Positions 16,759-25,770 of a stretch of DNA of 64,000 nucleotides are shown one piece after another; within the stretch, counting starts at the first letter, position 1; the number at the start of each line of letters is the position of its first letter. The DNA is from Halorussus salilacus (GTDB taxonomy: Archaea; Halobacteriota; Halobacteria; Halobacteriales; Haladaptataceae). Made by a program: the position numbers and the translations under genes. Location: assembly GCF_024138125.1 (NCBI RefSeq), contig NZ_CP099993.1, positions 2,232,001 to 2,296,000 of the forward strand, read 5' to 3'. The notes beneath the pieces are model-generated. The model was not told where the DNA came from, did not search any database, and saw nothing but the letters and a program-made list of their open reading frames with translations.

Positions 16759-18177
16759 ATGGCGAAATCGGACGTGTACGAGGCGGTCGAGAGCGAGCGC
16801 GAGCGACTCCGGTCGATGGCCCGAGAAATCTGGGAGACGCCCGAGCTGGGCCTCCACGAGGAGGAGTCGGCGCAGGTGCTTATCGACCGACTGGAAGCGG
16901 AGGGCTTCGAAATCGAGGTCGGCGTCGGCGGGATGCCCACGGCGTTCGTGGCCTCCTACGGAACCGGCGACCCGACGGTCGGGATTCTGGGCGAGTACGA
17001 CGCGTTGCCGGACCTCTCCCAGACCGTCTCGGCCGAGCGCGACCCCGTCGAGGAGGGCGCGCCGGGTCACGGCTGCGGGCACAACCTCTTCGGCGTCGCG
17101 GGCGTCGGCGCGGCGGTAGGGGTGAAGCGCGCAATCGAGCGCGGCGACCTGACCGGGACCGTCCGGTTCTACGGCTGTCCGGCCGAGGAGACGCTGGTCG
17201 GGAAGGTGTTCATGGCCCGCGACGGCGCGTTCGACGACCTCGACGCCGCGGTTACGTGGCACCCCTCGACCAAGAGCACGCCCGACGTGAGCTCGTCGCT
17301 CGCGCTCGACTCGGTCCAGTTCACCTTCGAGGGCGTCTCGGCCCACGCCGCGGCCTCTCCCGAGTCGGGGCGGTCGGCGCTCGACGCGGTCGAACTCCTC
17401 AACTCGGGCGTCGAGTACATGCGCGAGCACGTCCCCGAGTCGGCCCGCATCCACTACGTCATCACCGAGGGCGGGGACGCCCCGAACGTGGTCCCCGCGG
17501 AGGCGACCGTCTGGTACTACGTCCGCGCGCCCGAGCGCGCCGAGGTCGACCGTCTCACCGACTGGGTGACCGACATCGCGGAGGCGGCCGCCGCGATGAC
17601 CCGGACCGAGGTCGACAGGCGGTACATCACCGGCTGTTGGGACTACCTCGCGAACCCGACCGTGAGCGAGGTCATCTGGGAGACGATGCGCGAGCTCGGT
17701 CCCGTGGGGTACGACGACGAGGACCGCGCGTTCGCGGCCGACCTCAAGGAGACCATCCCCGACGAGCAGGTCGAGTCGAGCCTCGAAGACCTCCCCGAGG
17801 AACACGCCGAGGCGATGCGCGAGTCAGCGCTCTACGACGAACCGGTCCCGCCACACGCCGAGGGCGAGGTCGGCGGCGGCTCGACCGAGGTCGGCGACGT
17901 GAGCTGGATCACCCCGACCGCCCAGTTCCGCGCGGCGACGTGGGCGGTCGGGACCCCCGCCCATACGTGGCAGGCGACCGCGGCGAACGGGGACTTCGGT
18001 GAGAAGGGCGCGGTGTACGCCGCGAAGGTGCTCGGGGGAACCGTCCACGACCTGCTCGACGACCCGGACCTCGTCGAGCGCGCGAACGAGGAGTTCGACG
18101 AGACGACCGGCGACCGGAGCTACGAGACGCCGCTCCCGCCCGAGGCCGAACCGCCGTTCGACGTGACCGCCGAGTGA
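16759..18177 (+). CDS. M20 amidohydrolase, p-aminobenzoyl-glutamate hydrolase subunit B-like
   Basis: This 472-residue protein has the M20D layout: GEYDALPDLSQ near 79-89, GAPGHGCGHNLFG near 100-112 with metal-binding His/Cys (H104, C106, H108), CPAEETLVGK near 136, the dimerisation domain with FEGVSAHAAASPESGRSALDA near 191, and a late GTPAHTWQ motif with the last metal His. The family includes AbgB and IAA-amino acid hydrolases that cleave amide bonds between an aromatic acid and an amino acid. The start ATG at 16759 lies 97 bases from the divergent amidase gene. Confidence 0.87.
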   Translation: MAKSDVYEAVESERERLRSMAREIWETPELGLHEEESAQVLIDRLEAEGFEIEVGVGGMPTAFVASYGTGDPTVGILGEYDALPDLSQTVSAERDPVEEGAPGHGCGHNLFGVAGVGAAVGVKRAIERGDLTGTVRFYGCPAEETLVGKVFMARDGAFDDLDAAVTWHPSTKSTPDVSSSLALDSVQFTFEGVSAHAAASPESGRSALDAVELLNSGVEYMREHVPESARIHYVITEGGDAPNVVPAEATVWYYVRAPERAEVDRLTDWVTDIAEAAAAMTRTEVDRRYITGCWDYLANPTVSEVIWETMRELGPVGYDDEDRAFAADLKETIPDEQVESSLEDLPEEHAEAMRESALYDEPVPPHAEGEVGGGSTEVGDVSWITPTAQFRAATWAVGTPAHTWQATAANGDFGEKGAVYAAKVLGGTVHDLLDDPDLVERANEEFDETTGDRSYETPLPPEAEPPFDVTAE

Positions 18178-18196
18178 GGGGTTCGGGCGGTCTGCG

Positions 18197-18224
18197 GTGT
18201 CGGGCCGACCGGTCGGCCCGACAC
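18197..18224. terminator. Perfect 28-base palindrome between convergent genes
   Basis: gtgtcgggccgacc is followed directly by its reverse complement. It lies 20 bases beyond the AbgB-like stop codon and before the aminotransferase 3' end. No T-run follows, so it may be a bidirectional RNA hairpin rather than a classic terminator. Confidence 0.5.
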
Positions 18225-18275
18225 TGCCCGCGCTATCGCGGTCGCGGCCCGACACCGCCCGCGCTACCGCGGTCG
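18215..18275. repeat. Pair of 30-base direct repeats overlapping the aminotransferase 3' end
   Basis: 18215-18244 and 18246-18275 match except at two positions; the first half of the unit is ggcccgacactgcccgcgct. The second copy extends over the stop codon of the aminotransferase gene, so duplication has probably shaped its C-terminus. Confidence 0.75.
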
Positions 18276-19520
18276 GCGCTCTCGGAGCGCCGACCGCGTC
18301 GCCCGGGCCAGCGCCTCGATTCCCCGCTCCATCTCGTCGAGCGAGACGTAGCTGAACGACAGCCGCAGGCCGTTCTCGCCCCGGTCGTCGGGGAAGAACA
18401 TCTCGCCCGGGAGGTAGGTGACTCCCTCATCGGCCGCTCTCGGGAGCAGTTCCTCGGCGTCGATTCCCTCGGGGAGTTCGACCCAGACGAAGAAGCCGCC
18501 GTCGGGGTCGGTCCACTCGGCGGCCTCGGGCATGTGGTCGTCGAGGCACGCGAGGATGTGGTCCCGGCGCTTTTCGTAGGCCGCGCGTAGCTCCGCGACG
18601 TTCCCCTCGAACCCGCCCTCGGTGCAGTAGTACCCGAGGACGCTCTGGGTGAAGGTGTTCGTCCCGCCAGCCCGAATCCGCCCGACCGTGTCGAGGGGCT
18701 CGTCGTCGCCGAGTATCCACCCGGTCCGGACGCCGGGCGCGACCGTCTTCGAGAAGGTGCCCACGCGGACGACTCGCCCCGTCTCGTCGAGCGCCTTGAG
18801 GGGGGCAACGTCGTCGCCGCCGTACCGGAGGTCGCCGTAGGCGTCGTCTTCGACCACGACGAAGTCGTACTCCTCGGCGAGGTCGAGCAGGCGCTCGCGC
18901 CGGTCGCGCGACAGCGTGGTGCCGGTGGGGTTCTGGAACGTCGGAATCGTGTACAGTAGCTTCGGGAGGGGTCGGCCCTCGGCGGTCCGGGATTCGAGTT
19001 CCGCCGCGACCGCCCCGACGTCGAGGCCCTCGTCGTCGGTCTCGAAGCCCGCGACCTCGACGCCGTAGTTCGCGAACAGCTTCAGCGTCCCCATGAACGT
19101 CGGAGCCTCCACGAAGACGTGGTCGCCGCGGTCGAGGAACGCGTGGGCGACCACGTCGATGGCGTGGGTCGCGCCGTTGGTCAGCAGGACGTTCCCGGCG
19201 TCGCAGTCGATGCCCCGGTCGCGCTCGCGCTCGGCGATTGCCTCTGCGAGTCGGTCGGCGTACTCGCCGCCGCCGTACTGCATCGCCGCGCCGCCCTCCG
19301 CCTCGAAGACGGCCTCGGCGGCCGCCGCGAGTTCGTCGTTCGGGAACGACTCCGGGAAGGGGAAGCCGAAGCTCAGCGACACCGCGTCGGGGGCGTCGAT
19401 GGCCCGCCAGCTCCCGTAGCCCGCCTCGCCGAGGCCGTCCCGGACCGCGGGCGTGAACAGGTGGTCGAACGCGCCGGGTCGGCCGCCGTCGTCGTCCGTC
19501 GTGGGCGTGTCCTCGGCCAT
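18264..19520 (-). CDS. PLP-dependent class I/II aminotransferase (2-aminoadipate/MocR-like fold)
   Basis: This 418-residue protein has GGGEYADRLAEAI near 83, TNGATHAIDVVAHAFLDRGDHVFVEAPTF (120-145), YTIPTFQNPTG near 195, the PLP-pyridine Asp in VVVEDDAYGDLRY near 225, and the PLP lysine in GTFSKTVAPGVRTGWI near 256. It is a single-domain aminotransferase with no DNA-binding domain. The upstream TPP enzyme ends two bases before it, so the pair form an operon; a 2-oxo acid made here could be decarboxylated by that enzyme. Confidence 0.9.
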   Translation of the reverse strand: MAEDTPTTDDDGGRPGAFDHLFTPAVRDGLGEAGYGSWRAIDAPDAVSLSFGFPFPESFPNDELAAAAEAVFEAEGGAAMQYGGGEYADRLAEAIAERERDRGIDCDAGNVLLTNGATHAIDVVAHAFLDRGDHVFVEAPTFMGTLKLFANYGVEVAGFETDDEGLDVGAVAAELESRTAEGRPLPKLLYTIPTFQNPTGTTLSRDRRERLLDLAEEYDFVVVEDDAYGDLRYGGDDVAPLKALDETGRVVRVGTFSKTVAPGVRTGWILGDDEPLDTVGRIRAGGTNTFTQSVLGYYCTEGGFEGNVAELRAAYEKRRDHILACLDDHMPEAAEWTDPDGGFFVWVELPEGIDAEELLPRAADEGVTYLPGEMFFPDDRGENGLRLSFSYVSLDEMERGIEALARATRSALRERRPR

Positions 19521-19522
19521 GG

Positions 19523-21174
19523 TCAGAAGTCGACGGGTATCTCGACGACCGTCGGCCGGTCGCGCGCGAACGCCTCGTCGAGCGCCGCGGGCAGTTCCGC
19601 TTCGACCGCCGACGCGTCGATGCGGGCTCCGGCCGCGCCGAACGCCCGCGCCAGCGCGACGAAGTCGGGGTTCTCGATGTCGGTGCCGACGATGCGGCCG
19701 TAGTCGCGGCGCTGAACGTCTTCGAGGATGCCGTAGCTCTCGTCGTTGACCACGACGACCGGGACCCCGAGGCCGTACCGGACCGCGGTCGCGAGCGACT
19801 GGACCGTGAACAGGAAGCCGCCGTCGCCGACCAGCGACACCACCTGCCGGTCGGGGTCGCCGACCGCCGCGCCGAACGCCGCGGGCGGGCTGAACCCGAG
19901 CGTGCCGTAGCCGCTGGGAAAGAGGAAGGTGTCGGGTTCGTAGGCGGGGAACTCGCTCTTGGCCTCGTAGCACACCTTCGTCATGTCGTTGACCACCACG
20001 GCGTCGTCGTCGAGCGCCGCCCGCAGCGTCTCTAGGATGCGGTGGCGGTCGTCGCGCTCGTCCTCGGGGACTTCGATGTCGGCCCGGAGGTCGGCGACCG
20101 CCTCGCGCGGGGCGTCGCCGAACGCGACGCCCCGCGCCTCGACCCGGTCGGCGAGTTCGCCCAGCGCGACCGCCGCGTCGGCGACGACGCCGATCTCGAC
20201 GGGGAAGGTCTTCCCGAGGTTGGCGTAGTCGAGGTCGACCTGTATCAGATTCTCGGGGAGTTCGACGTCGCGCACCTCACGCGGGCTGAGTTCCGTGCCG
20301 ACCGCGAGGAGGAGGTCCCGGGACTCGACGAACGCCGCGACCGCCTCCTCGCCGAGGGTCGCGCCGAGCGCGAGCGGGTGGTCGGCGGGAACGACGCCCT
20401 TCCCGGCGACCGTCGAGACGACCGGAATCCCGGTCGTCTCGACGAGGCGGCGCGCCTCCTCGGCCGCGCCCGACGCGCCCCCGCCGACCAGAAGCAGGGG
20501 CGGTCGGCCGCCGCGAGGCGGTCGGCCGCCGCGTCGAGTCGCTCGGCGTCGACCGGGGCGGTCAGCGAGTCGGGGCCGTCGTCGGTCGGCGAATCGGCGG
20601 CGGAAGCCGCCGATTCGCCGCCTCCTCGCGGGGCGTCCCGGTTCGGGAGGCTCACCGGCTCCTCGCGCGCCAGCACGTCGGTCGGAATCTGGAGGTGGAC
20701 CGGACGCGGCCGCTCGGTTTCGAGGTACTCGAACGCCTCGGCGACGGCGGCCGGAACGTCGGCCACCCGGTCGACCCGCTCGCTGTAGGCCGCGATGCTG
20801 TCCATCGCGGCCTGCTGGTCCTTGAGTTCGTGGAGGTAGCCCTTCCCGCGGTCGGCCTCGTTTGTCTCGTTCTGGCTGGAGATGACGAGCATCGGCGAGG
20901 AGTCCGAGTACGCCTGCCCGATGGCCGTCGCGGCGTTCGTCAGTCCGGGCCCGGTGATGACCAGCGCGACCCCGACCCGGCCCGTCGTCCGGGCGTAGCC
21001 GTCGGCCATGAACCCCGCGCCCTGCTCGTGGCGGGTGGTGACGTGGTCGATGTCGCTGTCGAGCAGCGCGTCGTAGATGTCCAGCGTGTGGACGCCGGGC
21101 ATGCCGAACGCCACGTCGACGCCCTCCCGTTCGAGCTGTTCGACGACCGCCTGTCCGCCCGTCAGTCGTGGCAT
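19523..21174 (-). pseudogene. TPP-dependent enzyme (acetolactate synthase/2-keto acid decarboxylase family) with one frameshift
   Basis: The N-terminal reading frame (21174 down to about 20500) starts MPRLTGGQAVVEQLEREGVD and includes RHEQGAGFMADGYAR, with the conserved TPP-activating Glu. Near 20497-20500 the frame breaks at a run of four C (minus strand). Adding one C restores an uninterrupted protein: LLLVGGGASGAAEEARRLVE, then GIPVVSTVAGKGVV and the C-terminal half with GDGGFLFTVQS and VVNDESYGI (the TPP GDG...N motif). The restored protein would be about 550 residues, normal for the family. It may be a genuine inactivation or a homopolymer sequencing error. GxPGVHTLDIYDAL resembles AruI-like 2-ketoarginine decarboxylases. 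Confidence 0.85.
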
Positions 21175-21406
21175 TTGGTATCTCTCCTCGATATTGGGTC
21201 GGAGCGATATAAATGTCGGACTGCCCCGTCAGTCTTGCCGTCTTCCGCCGGGCCGAGCGTCGGGGTCCGAGTCGAGGTCCAGTTGGGGGCAGTGGTCGGG
21301 GGATGCCAGCCCCGGGATGACAGATACCGGCCGAAGTCTCTGCATGCGGGGAATTAGTACGCTCCGGAATAAGCGTTCTCTCCTGACAGACGGGTCGGTC
21401 GGGTTC

Positions 21407-21829
21407 CTACGCCTCGACGACCTCGACGAGGTTGTCCTCGGGGTCGCGCAGGAACAAAATCTTCGTCCCGCTCGCCGTCGTCCGGGGCTCGCTCGTGGTC
21501 TCCACGTCCGACGGGAGCCCCTCGTAGAAGGCGTCGAGGTCGTCGACCGCGAATCCGAGGTGCTTCGCGCCGGGCTGGTTCACGGTCTCGGCCGACCGGG
21601 GTCGCCCTTCGGGGTCGTACTCGACGAGTTCGATGCGCGCGCCGTCGGCGTCGAGGTGGGCGAAGTTCCCGGTGGCCCCGTCGACGCCGACGGCATCCGA
21701 GAACGCCCCGCCGGAGACGGTGAACCGGTCGAGCACGTCGAGGTCGAGGACCTCGCGGTAGAACTCGACCGCGCGGTCGAGGTCGGTCACCGTCACGCCG
21801 ACGTGGTGTGCGGTCGGTGTCGAGGACAT
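21407..21829 (-). CDS. VOC/glyoxalase family protein
   Basis: This 140-residue protein has the two beta-alpha-beta-beta-beta units of the VOC fold: HHVGVTVTDLDRAVEFYREVLDLDVL at the start, ARIELVEYDP near 65, KHLGFAVDDLDAFYEGL near 89 and a C-terminal ILFLRDPEDNLVEVVE. H8, E67, H90 and E137 are placed as metal ligands. It resembles lactoylglutathione lyase or dioxygenase-like members; the substrate is unknown. Confidence 0.85.
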   Translation of the reverse strand: MSSTPTAHHVGVTVTDLDRAVEFYREVLDLDVLDRFTVSGGAFSDAVGVDGATGNFAHLDADGARIELVEYDPEGRPRSAETVNQPGAKHLGFAVDDLDAFYEGLPSDVETTSEPRTTASGTKILFLRDPEDNLVEVVEA

Positions 21830-21914
21830 ACCCGGCGTTATCGGACGCGGAGAAAATCCCTTTCGGTCGGTGCGACGGCGGTCGGCGGCCTCTGCATCCG
21901 ACGGGAACTGCCGG

Positions 21915-22211
21915 TCACCGCAGGTCGGTCGCCTCGTAGACGCCCGCGACCGCCGTCTCTTCGACGGTCGCGGTCACCTCCTCGCCCTCGCTCGGGGCCG
22001 TCTCGGCCACGAGCGTCACCGGCTCGATGGGTCGTCGGAGGAGGAACGACCGCACGCGCTCGACCCACGAGGGCGACCCGCCCTTCCGGCAGACGAGGAC
22101 GTACCGCGACTCCGCGAGCGCCTGCAGGTCGTCGGTGAGTTCGTGCTCGTCGAGTTCGTCGGGCGGGACGACGTGGAGGACCTGTCCTCGAATCGTCTCG
22201 GGCATATCCAT
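21915..22211 (-). CDS. Conserved haloarchaeal protein of unknown function
   Basis: This acidic product of 98 residues starts MDMPETIRGQVLHVVPPDELDE and ends VAGVYEATDLR. It has no membrane helix, signal or known motif. ATG codons at 22211 and 22205 are both possible. Alternating strands and the segment YVLVCRKGGSPSWVERVRSFLLRRP suggest a small alpha/beta domain. It lies between the VOC gene and a small zinc-ribbon gene; nothing indicates a function. Confidence 0.6.
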   Translation of the reverse strand: MDMPETIRGQVLHVVPPDELDEHELTDDLQALAESRYVLVCRKGGSPSWVERVRSFLLRRPIEPVTLVAETAPSEGEEVTATVEETAVAGVYEATDLR

Positions 22212-22318
22212 CGCAGGTGCTCGGGCCAGATGGGTCTTTCCGGTCGGCGGCGAGTGACCGGCCGGTCCGGTATTACCGGAATTCATGTATCGTTGCGGCC
22301 GTATAATCCGTTTGAAGG

Positions 22319-22324
22319 TATTTA
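22319..22324 (+). promoter_or_regulatory. TATA-like box of the zinc-ribbon gene
   Basis: tattta is 25-30 bases above the ATG at 22349. Confidence 0.5.
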
Positions 22325-22348
22325 GGCGTCCGTGCCCTACGTTCGCGT

Positions 22349-22540
22349 ATGGTTGCGAGCACCTCGCCGCCCATCGGATTCGACCACCCGACGGCCGACC
22401 CCCACTCGAACGCCGCCTCGGGACGCGGGCGCTCCGACCGCTGTGCGTGTACCGACTGCGACTACACGGTCGAAACCGACGGCGGGGTCCCCCCGAAGTG
22501 CCCCGCCTGCGGTGGCGCGCTCACGCTCGTTCTCCCGTAG
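22349..22540 (+). CDS. Small zinc-ribbon protein (63 residues)
   Basis: The C-terminal half carries CACTDCDYTVETDGG followed by PKCPACGGALTLVLP. Two CxxC pairs 16 residues apart form a rubredoxin-like zinc ribbon. The N-terminal 28 residues are polar and probably disordered. Such small haloarchaeal zinc-ribbon proteins are common but mostly uncharacterised. The TATA-like box supports the chosen start. Confidence 0.7.
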   Translation: MVASTSPPIGFDHPTADPHSNAASGRGRSDRCACTDCDYTVETDGGVPPKCPACGGALTLVLP

Positions 22541-22584
22541 CTCGCGTCCGGAGGACTCGACGCCGGTCCGACTGCCGAGGCGGT

Positions 22585-22782
22585 TCACTCGATTCTCGTC
22601 TCGTCTATCGCCAGCAGGTCCGACAGCGCGCCCTCCCTCTCGGACGCGCCCGCGAACGCGATGCGTTTCCACTCGTCGGTTTCGGCGACCGTGACCAGTT
22701 CCGCCTCGGCGAGTTTCGGCAGGTGGAGGTGATGGAGCGATATCGTAACCCACTCGGAGTCGCGCGGCGCGTCGCTCGGCCG
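22585..22782 (-). pseudogene. C-terminal fragment of a haloarchaeal winged-helix regulator (DUF7344-like)
   Basis: Directly after the crtB stop codon, in the same frame, 65 codons encode a product including WVTISLHHLHLPKLAEAEL and a Val/Glu-rich tail, ending at TGA 22585-22587. The HHxHLPKLxxAxLV segment is the recognition-helix end of a haloarchaeal winged-helix family that normally has about 60 more N-terminal residues. No ATG or GTG start is present in the frame between the crtB stop and the motif, so this is a truncated remnant, perhaps translated only by readthrough. Confidence 0.65.
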
Positions 22783-23811
22783 CTACGACCGGAGGATGTC
22801 GACGGCCCGTCCCAGCGGACTCCGGAGCGCTCGTCCGAGCCGGTGGCCCGCCGGTTCGGTCGGCGTCGCCGACGGCGGGTCGGTTTCGGCGTCCGAGTCG
22901 GTCTCGGCCTCTCGCGAAACCGCGCTCGCCCGGTAGAAGGCCGCCTCGGGGTCGCGCTCGCGCCGCCAGTGCCACCAGGTCCGCGCGAGGACCCGGAGGT
23001 AGTCGCCGAGACCGAGGCTCGGCGTCGCGGAGACCACGTCGTAGCCGCGCTCGCGGATGAGTCGGTGGTGCTCGGCGTACAGCACCGCCGAAAGCAACAC
23101 GGGGAACTGGCAGTCCTCCGGAAGGTACTCGATTCCGGCGACGCCCTCGCGGTAGCGCTCCTCGGTCCGGCGGAGCTCTGCGCGCACGGCGGCCGTGACG
23201 CCCGCCGAGTGGCGCAGGTCGGCGATGTCGTCGGTCGAGGCCCCGTGGGCCTGCAGGGTCTCGCGCGGGATGTAGATGCGGCCGTACTCGGTCACGTCCT
23301 CGCGGACGTCCCGGAGGAAGTTCGTCAGCTGGAACGCCTCTGCCAGCGCCCTCGCGTGGGGTCTGGCCGCCTCCGAGTCCTCGGGGTCCATCACGGCGAG
23401 CATCATGTAGGCGACCGCGACCGACGACCCCCGGAGGTAGCTCCTGAGGTCCTCGTAGGTGTCGTAACCGTCGGGCTCCACGTCGGCCTCCATCGCGGCC
23501 ACGAACTCCTCGACCTCCCGGTCCGGGATGCCGTGGCGCTCGCGCATCTCGTCGAACGCCGCGAGCACCGGGTCGTCGGTCTCTCGCTCGCCCGTCGCCG
23601 CCTCGCGCAGTCGGGCGAGCTCGGCCCGAAGCTCCTCCGGGGGACCCGGGTCGGGGTCGTCGACGACCTCGTCAGCCACGCGGAAGAACGCGTAGAGGAC
23701 GTACGTCGGGTAGCGCGCACGCTCGGGGAGAAACCGGGTCGCGACGTGGAAGGTCCGGCCGGTCCGGCGCTGTATCGCCCTGCTCGCCCGGAGTTGCTCG
23801 TCCGTTACCAT
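22783..23811 (-). CDS. crtB: Phytoene synthase
   Basis: This 342-residue protein is a squalene/phytoene synthase. It has the two Asp-rich motifs RVADEVVDD near 44-52 and NFLRDVREDVTEYGRIYIP near 168-186, which bind magnesium and the diphosphates, and the YMMLAVMD helix between them. It condenses two geranylgeranyl diphosphates to phytoene, the first committed step to bacterioruberin and, through beta-carotene, to retinal. The C-terminal 40 residues are a Thr/Glu/Pro-rich tail. It is read in the same direction as the Bat-like gene upstream, an arrangement also known from haloarchaeal bat-crtB loci. Confidence 0.93.
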   Translation of the reverse strand: MVTDEQLRASRAIQRRTGRTFHVATRFLPERARYPTYVLYAFFRVADEVVDDPDPGPPEELRAELARLREAATGERETDDPVLAAFDEMRERHGIPDREVEEFVAAMEADVEPDGYDTYEDLRSYLRGSSVAVAYMMLAVMDPEDSEAARPHARALAEAFQLTNFLRDVREDVTEYGRIYIPRETLQAHGASTDDIADLRHSAGVTAAVRAELRRTEERYREGVAGIEYLPEDCQFPVLLSAVLYAEHHRLIRERGYDVVSATPSLGLGDYLRVLARTWWHWRRERDPEAAFYRASAVSREAETDSDAETDPPSATPTEPAGHRLGRALRSPLGRAVDILRS

Positions 23812-23920
23812 CTCTCTCGCCTCCGTCTCGGTCGGGTCGGCCGCCTCCGCGTCGGCCGGGTCGGGCGAGCGCGCCCAGTCCCGCGGCTCCGCGGGACTGG
23901 GCGCACCGGCGCGCCGCCGG

Positions 23921-24067
23921 TCATGATTCGGCCCTGCTCAGGGCCACCTCGGCGATGCCCGCGTTCGCGGCGCAGTCGGGACAGGCGTGTATCCGCCCGC
24001 GCTCGTCGGCGAAGACCCGGGCGAACGCGTTCGAAACGTAGCTCTCGCAGTGATTACAGTTCGGCAT
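23921..24067 (-). CDS. Small zinc-finger protein (48 residues)
   Basis: The product starts MPNCNHCESYVSNAFARVF, and ends with CPDCAANAGIAEVA. CxxC pairs at residues 4-7 and about 30-33 form one zinc site. The motif MPxCxxCxxxVxxxFARVFA is a recurring haloarchaeal mini-protein pattern. The start at 24067 is favoured because the Cys pair follows at once. It lies between bat and crtB in the same direction and could be co-transcribed with them. Confidence 0.75.
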   Translation of the reverse strand: MPNCNHCESYVSNAFARVFADERGRIHACPDCAANAGIAEVALSRAES

Positions 24068-24174
24068 GGGTTCGTTCCGGGAGCCCTCGACGCGGTCGGG
24101 GTTGGGGGCAGTGGGCCGGGCCGATGGCTCCATTGGCGTACACCGACGAGACCCACCCACCAGAAAGCTATACC

Positions 24175-25770
24175 TCACCAGTCAGGTACTTCGTCGAAGA
24201 GCTCGCCGATCAGCTTGCGCTCGGCCGCCCGGAGGTGCTGGTGGAACGTCGCCCGCGAGATGTCCATCGACTCGGCCAGTTCGTCGCCCGTCGTCGAGCG
24301 GTTCGGGTCGTAGTAGCCGCCGAGGTAGGCCTTCTGCAGGGCCGTGACCTGCCGGTCGGTGAGTCGGTCCTCCAGTCGCGCGACGAACTCCCCCTCCGTG
24401 GTGGCCGGACGCTCGCGTTCCCGGTAGGTGACGAGTTCGCTCCCGGGAACCCGGTCCCGGACCAGGTTCGCGATCTCCCGCGAGTCGATCTCGGTCGGGA
24501 ACTCCAGCGCCACCCGCCCGACCCCGTCTTCCGCCACGAGCGAACGGGTCCGCACGCCGCGCTCGGCCAGGTCGGCGACCACCGAGCCCTCGGCGATTCG
24601 GAACTCGAAGAGGTTCGACTCCTCGTCGCCGCTGACCAGCACCGCGCGTTCGACCTCTGGGAGGTCGGCGGCCGAGTCGACCATCCTCGACGGTCGGGCG
24701 TCCGTGGTGAAGAACATCGAGAGACCCTCGCCCTCGCGGTTCACCGACCCCCGGTATTCGAGTCGGCGACGGGTGCGCTCAGAGAGGTCGACGAAGAACA
24801 GTCCGGGACCGCTCGCCTCGAACTCGAGTTCGACGACGTTGTCGGCGGTGAGCGCCCGGCGGCTCTCTCGGGCGTTCAGCGCGGTCCCCACGGTCCGACC
24901 CAGCGCCTCCATCACGACGGTCTCGCGCTCGTCGAACGCGTCGCGACCGTCGGCGTACACCGTCAGCACGCCGTAGACCGTATCCCGGTACGCGACCGGG
25001 ACCGCGGCCATCGACCGCGCGTCCGGAACCCGCCCGGCGCAGGCACTGCCCTCGACATCGGCGGTGCGGAACGCCCGGGCGTCGAACGCTCGGGCCGTCG
25101 GGTCGTCGGCGTCGACGCCGATCTCGATTCCCTCGACCGAACCGCCCTCGCCCGCCCACGCCGACGGCACGATGGTCTCGGCGACCAGGTCGAGTTCGCC
25201 GAACCACGCGAACACGTACGGGTCGGCCGCGGCGATCCGCTCGGTCACCCCGCGGACGTCCTCCTCTCGCGAGGTCGAGCGCATCAGCGTCTCGGTGACG
25301 TCCTTCAGCAGGCCGTTGATTCGCCCCACGAGGTGTTCGAGGTCGCGCTTCCGCCGCTCGACCTCGAGTTCGGCCTCCTTGCGCGCGGTGACGTCGTCTT
25401 GAAAGCCGACGAAGTTCGTGACCTCGCCGTCGTCGTCTCTGAGGGGCGCGATGGTGACCTCGTTCCAGAACGCTTCGCCGTCGGCCCGGTAGTTCAGGAC
25501 CTCGACCGACACCGGCTCGGCGGCGTCGATGGCCTCGGCCATCTCCGCGACGGTCTCGGGGGCGGTCTCCTCGCCCTGTAGGAACCGGCAGTTCCGCCCG
25601 AGCACCTCCTCGCGCGGGTAACCGGTCACGTCCTCGAACGCCTCGTTGACGTATATCAACGGATTGCCCTCGCGGTCGGGGTCGGAGATCACGATCCCGA
25701 CGGGCGCTTCGTCCATCGCGCGCTCCTTGAGCTCGAAGCCGACCTCCGGCTCTCCCTCGGTCTCGGCCAT
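24175..25770 (-). CDS. Bat-type transcriptional regulator with LOV, GAF and HTH_10 domains
   Basis: This 531-residue protein begins with a PAS domain that is a canonical LOV photosensor: GRNCRFLQG with C61 (FMN adduct Cys), N93, N103 in the FWNEVTIAPL strand and Q124 in FVGFQDDV, all key flavin contacts. A linker helix with EVERRKRDLEHLV follows, then a GAF domain (about 170-310), a bacterio-opsin-activator associated domain (about 320-465) and an HTH_10 domain (LTDRQVTALQKAYLGGYYDP ... ISRATFHQHLRAAERKL, about 473-525). It probably binds DNA in response to blue light or redox and regulates crtB or retinal genes downstream. Start at ATG 25770. Confidence 0.9.
   Translation of the reverse strand: MAETEGEPEVGFELKERAMDEAPVGIVISDPDREGNPLIYVNEAFEDVTGYPREEVLGRNCRFLQGEETAPETVAEMAEAIDAAEPVSVEVLNYRADGEAFWNEVTIAPLRDDDGEVTNFVGFQDDVTARKEAELEVERRKRDLEHLVGRINGLLKDVTETLMRSTSREEDVRGVTERIAAADPYVFAWFGELDLVAETIVPSAWAGEGGSVEGIEIGVDADDPTARAFDARAFRTADVEGSACAGRVPDARSMAAVPVAYRDTVYGVLTVYADGRDAFDERETVVMEALGRTVGTALNARESRRALTADNVVELEFEASGPGLFFVDLSERTRRRLEYRGSVNREGEGLSMFFTTDARPSRMVDSAADLPEVERAVLVSGDEESNLFEFRIAEGSVVADLAERGVRTRSLVAEDGVGRVALEFPTEIDSREIANLVRDRVPGSELVTYRERERPATTEGEFVARLEDRLTDRQVTALQKAYLGGYYDPNRSTTGDELAESMDISRATFHQHLRAAERKLIGELFDEVPDW

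Noticed and set aside
22285-25581. A 1098-codon plus-strand open frame
   Set aside because: It runs antisense to crtB and the Bat-like gene, is Arg/Val-rich in a way typical of reverse-strand frames in GC-rich DNA, and has no family motif.
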